From assembly GCA_018401355.1 (NCBI GenBank), contig JAGYLD010000001.1, positions 1 through 64,000 of the forward strand: 64,000 nucleotides of DNA, read 5' to 3'. This document shows positions 60,580 through 64,000 of the stretch, in pieces. A program made the translations under genes and the position numbers. Each line of letters begins with the position of its first letter. Position 1 is the stretch's first letter. The notes under the pieces were generated by a model that had not been told where the DNA came from, made no database searches, and was given only the letters and a program-made list of their open reading frames with translations. The stretch is from Bacteroidales bacterium. Its GTDB lineage: Bacteria; Bacteroidota; Bacteroidia; Bacteroidales; B18-G4.

Positions 60580-61866
60580 ATGGCCAGGTTTGAATTAATT
60601 ATGCCCAAGATGGGCGAAAGCATTATTGAAGCAACAATTACCAAATGGTTAAAGCAAGCCGGTGATACGGTTGAAGATGATGACCCAATTGTTGAAATCG
60701 CCACAGACAAGGTAGATTCAGAAATCCCATCTCCTGTGGAAGGTAAAATTACCGAGGTACTCTATAAGGAAGGAGATACAGTTGCTGTAGGAAAAGTCAT
60801 TGCTTACATCCAAACTGAAGGGGAGGAATCGGGAGAAAGCGATGTGCCAGCTAAAGAGGAAGCCCCTCAGGAACAAAATCAGGATTTGCCAAAAACTGAA
60901 TCAGAACCTGCCAAAAAGGAAGACTACAGTAAGTCGGAACGCTTTTATTCACCTCTAGTAAAAAATATTGCCAGAAAAGAAAATATTTCTTATGAAGAGC
61001 TTGAGTCAATAAAAGGGACCGGAAAAGATGGCAGGGTAACCAAACAGGATATCCTCGATTACCTTAGTGACAGGCCGGCAGCAGACAGGAAAGATTCTCC
61101 CACGGCAGCTCCTGCCCAAAAAGGCAGCATCGAACAACCGGAAGTATCTGCCGGAGAGGAAGATGAAATCATTGAAATGGACCGTATGCGAAAGCTCATT
61201 GCGGACCATATGGTGATGTCCAAACAGATTTCTCCTCATGTCACCTCTTTTATTGAAGCAGATGTTACTTCTATTGTCAACTGGAGAAATAAAGTTAAAG
61301 ATTCATTCCTCGCCAGGGAAAAGCAAAAAATCACCTTTACGCCAATTTTTATTGAAGCTGCAGCCAGAGTTCTCAGGGAGTACCCAAGGATCAATGCCTC
61401 AGTTGACGGAACAAGCATAATTCTCAGAAAGAACATCAATATAGGAATGGCAACAGCTTTGCCTAATGGAAACCTTATCGTACCTGTGATCCAAAAAGTA
61501 GATCAGAAAAACCTTCTGGGGATCACAAAAGACGTTAACGACCTGGCAGCAAGGGCCAGGGATAATAAGTTAAATCCTGAGGAAATACAGGGTGGTACCT
61601 TTACAGTAACCAATTTTGGTTCATTCGACAGCATTACAGGCACCCCCATCATAAATCAACCGCAGGTTGCCATCCTTGGCATCGGTGCCATCAGAAAAAA
61701 ACCTGTTGTCATTGAAACCCCACAGGGTGATATGATAGGAATTCGACATATGATGATCCTGTCCCTGGCTTATGACCACAGGATTGTAGATGGTGCTCTT
61801 GGTGGTATGTACCTTAAGCGCCTTAAAGAAGTCATTGAGAATTTTGATGTAAATCAAACCATTTAA
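60580..61866 (+). CDS. 2-oxo acid dehydrogenase E2 (dihydrolipoamide acyltransferase)
   Basis: Lipoyl domain with EIATDKVDSEIPSP; peripheral subunit-binding SPLVKNIARKENISYEELESIKGTGKDGRVTKQDIL; catalytic YDHRIVDGALGGMYL. Confidence 0.95.
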   Translation: MARFELIMPKMGESIIEATITKWLKQAGDTVEDDDPIVEIATDKVDSEIPSPVEGKITEVLYKEGDTVAVGKVIAYIQTEGEESGESDVPAKEEAPQEQNQDLPKTESEPAKKEDYSKSERFYSPLVKNIARKENISYEELESIKGTGKDGRVTKQDILDYLSDRPAADRKDSPTAAPAQKGSIEQPEVSAGEEDEIIEMDRMRKLIADHMVMSKQISPHVTSFIEADVTSIVNWRNKVKDSFLAREKQKITFTPIFIEAAARVLREYPRINASVDGTSIILRKNINIGMATALPNGNLIVPVIQKVDQKNLLGITKDVNDLAARARDNKLNPEEIQGGTFTVTNFGSFDSITGTPIINQPQVAILGIGAIRKKPVVIETPQGDMIGIRHMMILSLAYDHRIVDGALGGMYLKRLKEVIENFDVNQTI

Positions 61867-61901
61867 TTCACTAGTTCTTAACCTCAAAAAGCTATTAACC
61901 C

Positions 61902-62726
61902 ATGCAGTTGAACCTCACCCGCCCACTGGCCTTTCTCGACATTGAAAGTACAGGGGTTAAGGTCGCGTCAGACAGGATTATCGAAATTTGTATTCTTAAA
62001 GTCATGCCTGAAGGCGAAGAAACAGTTAAAACCTACCTCATAAACCCGGGCATTCCCATACCGCCGGAATCAACCAAATTCCACGGCATTGTTGATGCAG
62101 ACGTAAAGGACAAGCCTACCTTCAAAGACATCGCACACGAACTTTTTCAACTGCTGGGGAATGCAGACCTTGCAGGGTATAATTCCAATAAGTTTGATAT
62201 TCCTATTCTCATTGAAGAGTTTCTTCGTGCAGAAATAAACTTTGATGTTAAAAACAGACACCTGGTCGACGTTCAAAACATCTTTCATAAAATGGAACCA
62301 CGGACCCTCTTCGCAGCCTATCGTTTTTACTGTAAGAAAGAGCTTGTTGATGCACACACCGCTGAGGCAGATACCAAAGCCACCTATGAAATCCTCAAAG
62401 CCCAGCTTGATATGTACGACGGAGTTGAATATGTTGACCAGGAAGGAAATAAATCCAAGCCTGTGGTAAATAGCGTCAAAGCCTTACATGATTTTTCAAT
62501 ACAATCTCACTTTGCAGACCTTGTCGGGCATATTGTATACAACGACAAAGGGACGGAAGTATTTAATTTTGGCAAGCACAAAAGTAAACCTGTTGAAGAA
62601 GTATTTCAGAAAGAACCGCAGTATTACGACTGGATGATGAAAGCAGAATTCCCATTATCCACCAAAAACGTGATTACAGCAATCAAATTGAGGGGATTCA
62701 ACAAAGGATCCATCAATTTTCAATAA
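61902..62726 (+). CDS. DnaQ-family 3'-5' exonuclease with ExoX-like C-terminus
   Basis: LAFLDIESTGVKVASDRIIEI (DxE), LAGYNSNKFDIPIL, DAHTAEADTKATYEIL (HxAxxD); C-terminal FGKHKSKPVEEV. Confidence 0.92.
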   Translation: MQLNLTRPLAFLDIESTGVKVASDRIIEICILKVMPEGEETVKTYLINPGIPIPPESTKFHGIVDADVKDKPTFKDIAHELFQLLGNADLAGYNSNKFDIPILIEEFLRAEINFDVKNRHLVDVQNIFHKMEPRTLFAAYRFYCKKELVDAHTAEADTKATYEILKAQLDMYDGVEYVDQEGNKSKPVVNSVKALHDFSIQSHFADLVGHIVYNDKGTEVFNFGKHKSKPVEEVFQKEPQYYDWMMKAEFPLSTKNVITAIKLRGFNKGSINFQ

Positions 62727-62734
62727 TAATAAAT

Positions 62735-64000
62735 ATGGATTTAAACCGATTTTTCCCGACTGAAAACGAAATCCCGGCACAACATGCGCTGGATGGATTT
62801 ATTGAACAACAGGAGTACCTAATCAATGGCAAAATTTCGTCCTGGGATGGTCCATTTCAGGAAGTCCTCTCCCCAATTTGCGTGGAAGGGGATGACGGGA
62901 AAATTCGACAACAAGCACTTGGTCACTACCCTTTGCTTTCTGAAAAAGAAGCCATTCAAGCCCTTGAGGCAGCCACCGGTGCATACAACAATGGCATGGG
63001 AACCTGGCCTACCATGAATGTTCAGGACAGGATCCGTCATGTCGAAGATTTCACGCTTCGAATGCAGGAAAATCGAAAGGAAGTTGTTAAACTATTGATG
63101 TGGGAGATTGGGAAATCATATCAGGATTCAACCAAGGAATTTGACAGGACCGTCGAATACATAAGAGATACCATTGATGCCTTGAAAACCCTCGATCGAA
63201 ATTCAAGCCGGTTTCAAATCGAACAGGGAGTGATCGGACAGATACGTCGTGCCCCTTTGGGAGTAGTTTTATGTATGGGTCCCTATAATTATCCGCTGAA
63301 CGAAACATTCACAACTCTTATTCCAGCCCTGATCATGGGAAACACGGTGATCTTTAAACCACCCAAGTATGGTGTTCTACTTCACCGCCCATTGCTTCAG
63401 GCTTTCAGGGATTCTTTCCCGCCCGGGGTTGTGAATACGGTTTATGGTGACGGAAAGATCGTCATTGGACCTCTTATGAAATCAGGAAAAATTGATGTTC
63501 TTGCCTTTATTGGCTCAAGCCGCGTTGCCGACATACTAAAAAAACAACATCCAAGTCCGCACAGACTAAGAAGCATCCTGGGACTGGAAGCAAAAAATGC
63601 TGCCATTGTGCTGCCTGACACAGATATTGAACTGGCTGTCAATGAGTGCTTACTTGGAGCACTTTCATACAATGGGCAACGATGTACCGCATTAAAGATA
63701 CTTTTCCTGCATGAGGAAATACAGGAGACCTTCCTGGAAAAATTCAATGCCAAACTGGAAAAGATTAAAACCGGAATGCCATGGGAAGATGGCGTGAAAA
63801 TAACCCCGCTCCCTTCAACAGAAACTGTGGATTACATGAATGAACTCGTTGATGACGCCAGAAATTATGGGGCTGAAATATTAAACTCTGAAGGAGGAAA
63901 ATCAATTATGACTTTTTTCTTTCCTGCTTTGGTCTATCCGGTGAATGATAAAATGAAATTATATCATGAAGAACAATTCGGGCCTATAGTTCCTGCACTA
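62735..64000 (+). CDS. NADP-dependent aldehyde dehydrogenase, GapN-like; truncated by window end
   Basis: Open from ATG 62735 to the edge (422 codons), absent from the supplied ORF list. MDLNRFFPTENEIPAQ…, MGPYNYPLNETFTTLIPALIMGNTVIFKPPK, SYNGQRCTALKI catalytic Cys. Confidence 0.88.
   Translation, partial: MDLNRFFPTENEIPAQHALDGFIEQQEYLINGKISSWDGPFQEVLSPICVEGDDGKIRQQALGHYPLLSEKEAIQALEAATGAYNNGMGTWPTMNVQDRIRHVEDFTLRMQENRKEVVKLLMWEIGKSYQDSTKEFDRTVEYIRDTIDALKTLDRNSSRFQIEQGVIGQIRRAPLGVVLCMGPYNYPLNETFTTLIPALIMGNTVIFKPPKYGVLLHRPLLQAFRDSFPPGVVNTVYGDGKIVIGPLMKSGKIDVLAFIGSSRVADILKKQHPSPHRLRSILGLEAKNAAIVLPDTDIELAVNECLLGALSYNGQRCTALKILFLHEEIQETFLEKFNAKLEKIKTGMPWEDGVKITPLPSTETVDYMNELVDDARNYGAEILNSEGGKSIMTFFFPALVYPVNDKMKLYHEEQFGPIVPAL

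Overview
This window looks like chromosomal DNA from a Bacteroidota (Bacteroidales/Marinilabiliales-like) genome. The basis is TAnnTTTG-type promoter elements, a short primary sigma factor, an extended GAPDH, a DUF1573-YajC-YbbR-CoaE gene order and a type IX secretion C-terminal domain remnant. Most of it is housekeeping: miaA, cca, rnz, rpsA, ychF, clpB, yajC, coaE, yidC, pyrG, gap, rpoD/sigA, degP/htrA, dapF, mltG, recR, glmM, aroE, a TetR-TolC-HlyD-RND efflux operon, an E2 acyltransferase, and a gapN-like ALDH cut by the window edge. I found no rRNA, tRNA, CRISPR array, transposase or prophage. I also found no clear multi-gene defence or biosynthetic system that I would call an undescribed system. 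The observations most worth following up are: (1) a DUF1338 (HglS-like) gene translationally coupled to a YdiJ-like FAD/Fe-S D-2-hydroxyglutarate dehydrogenase candidate; (2) an 80-aa basic RHH-like protein ending in a consensus beta-clamp motif (QLDLF), beside recR; (3) a stand-alone 74-aa OST-HTH/LOTUS-like protein; (4) a GerW/YtfJ + DUF2953-like (YtfI) pair in a Gram-negative; (5) an Nramp-family transporter lacking the DPGN motif; (6) three disrupted genes (a T9SS-exported PKD protein, an RND pump and an NAD-epimerase) whose lesions can be read base by base. All assignments come from reading motifs by eye; no searches were run.
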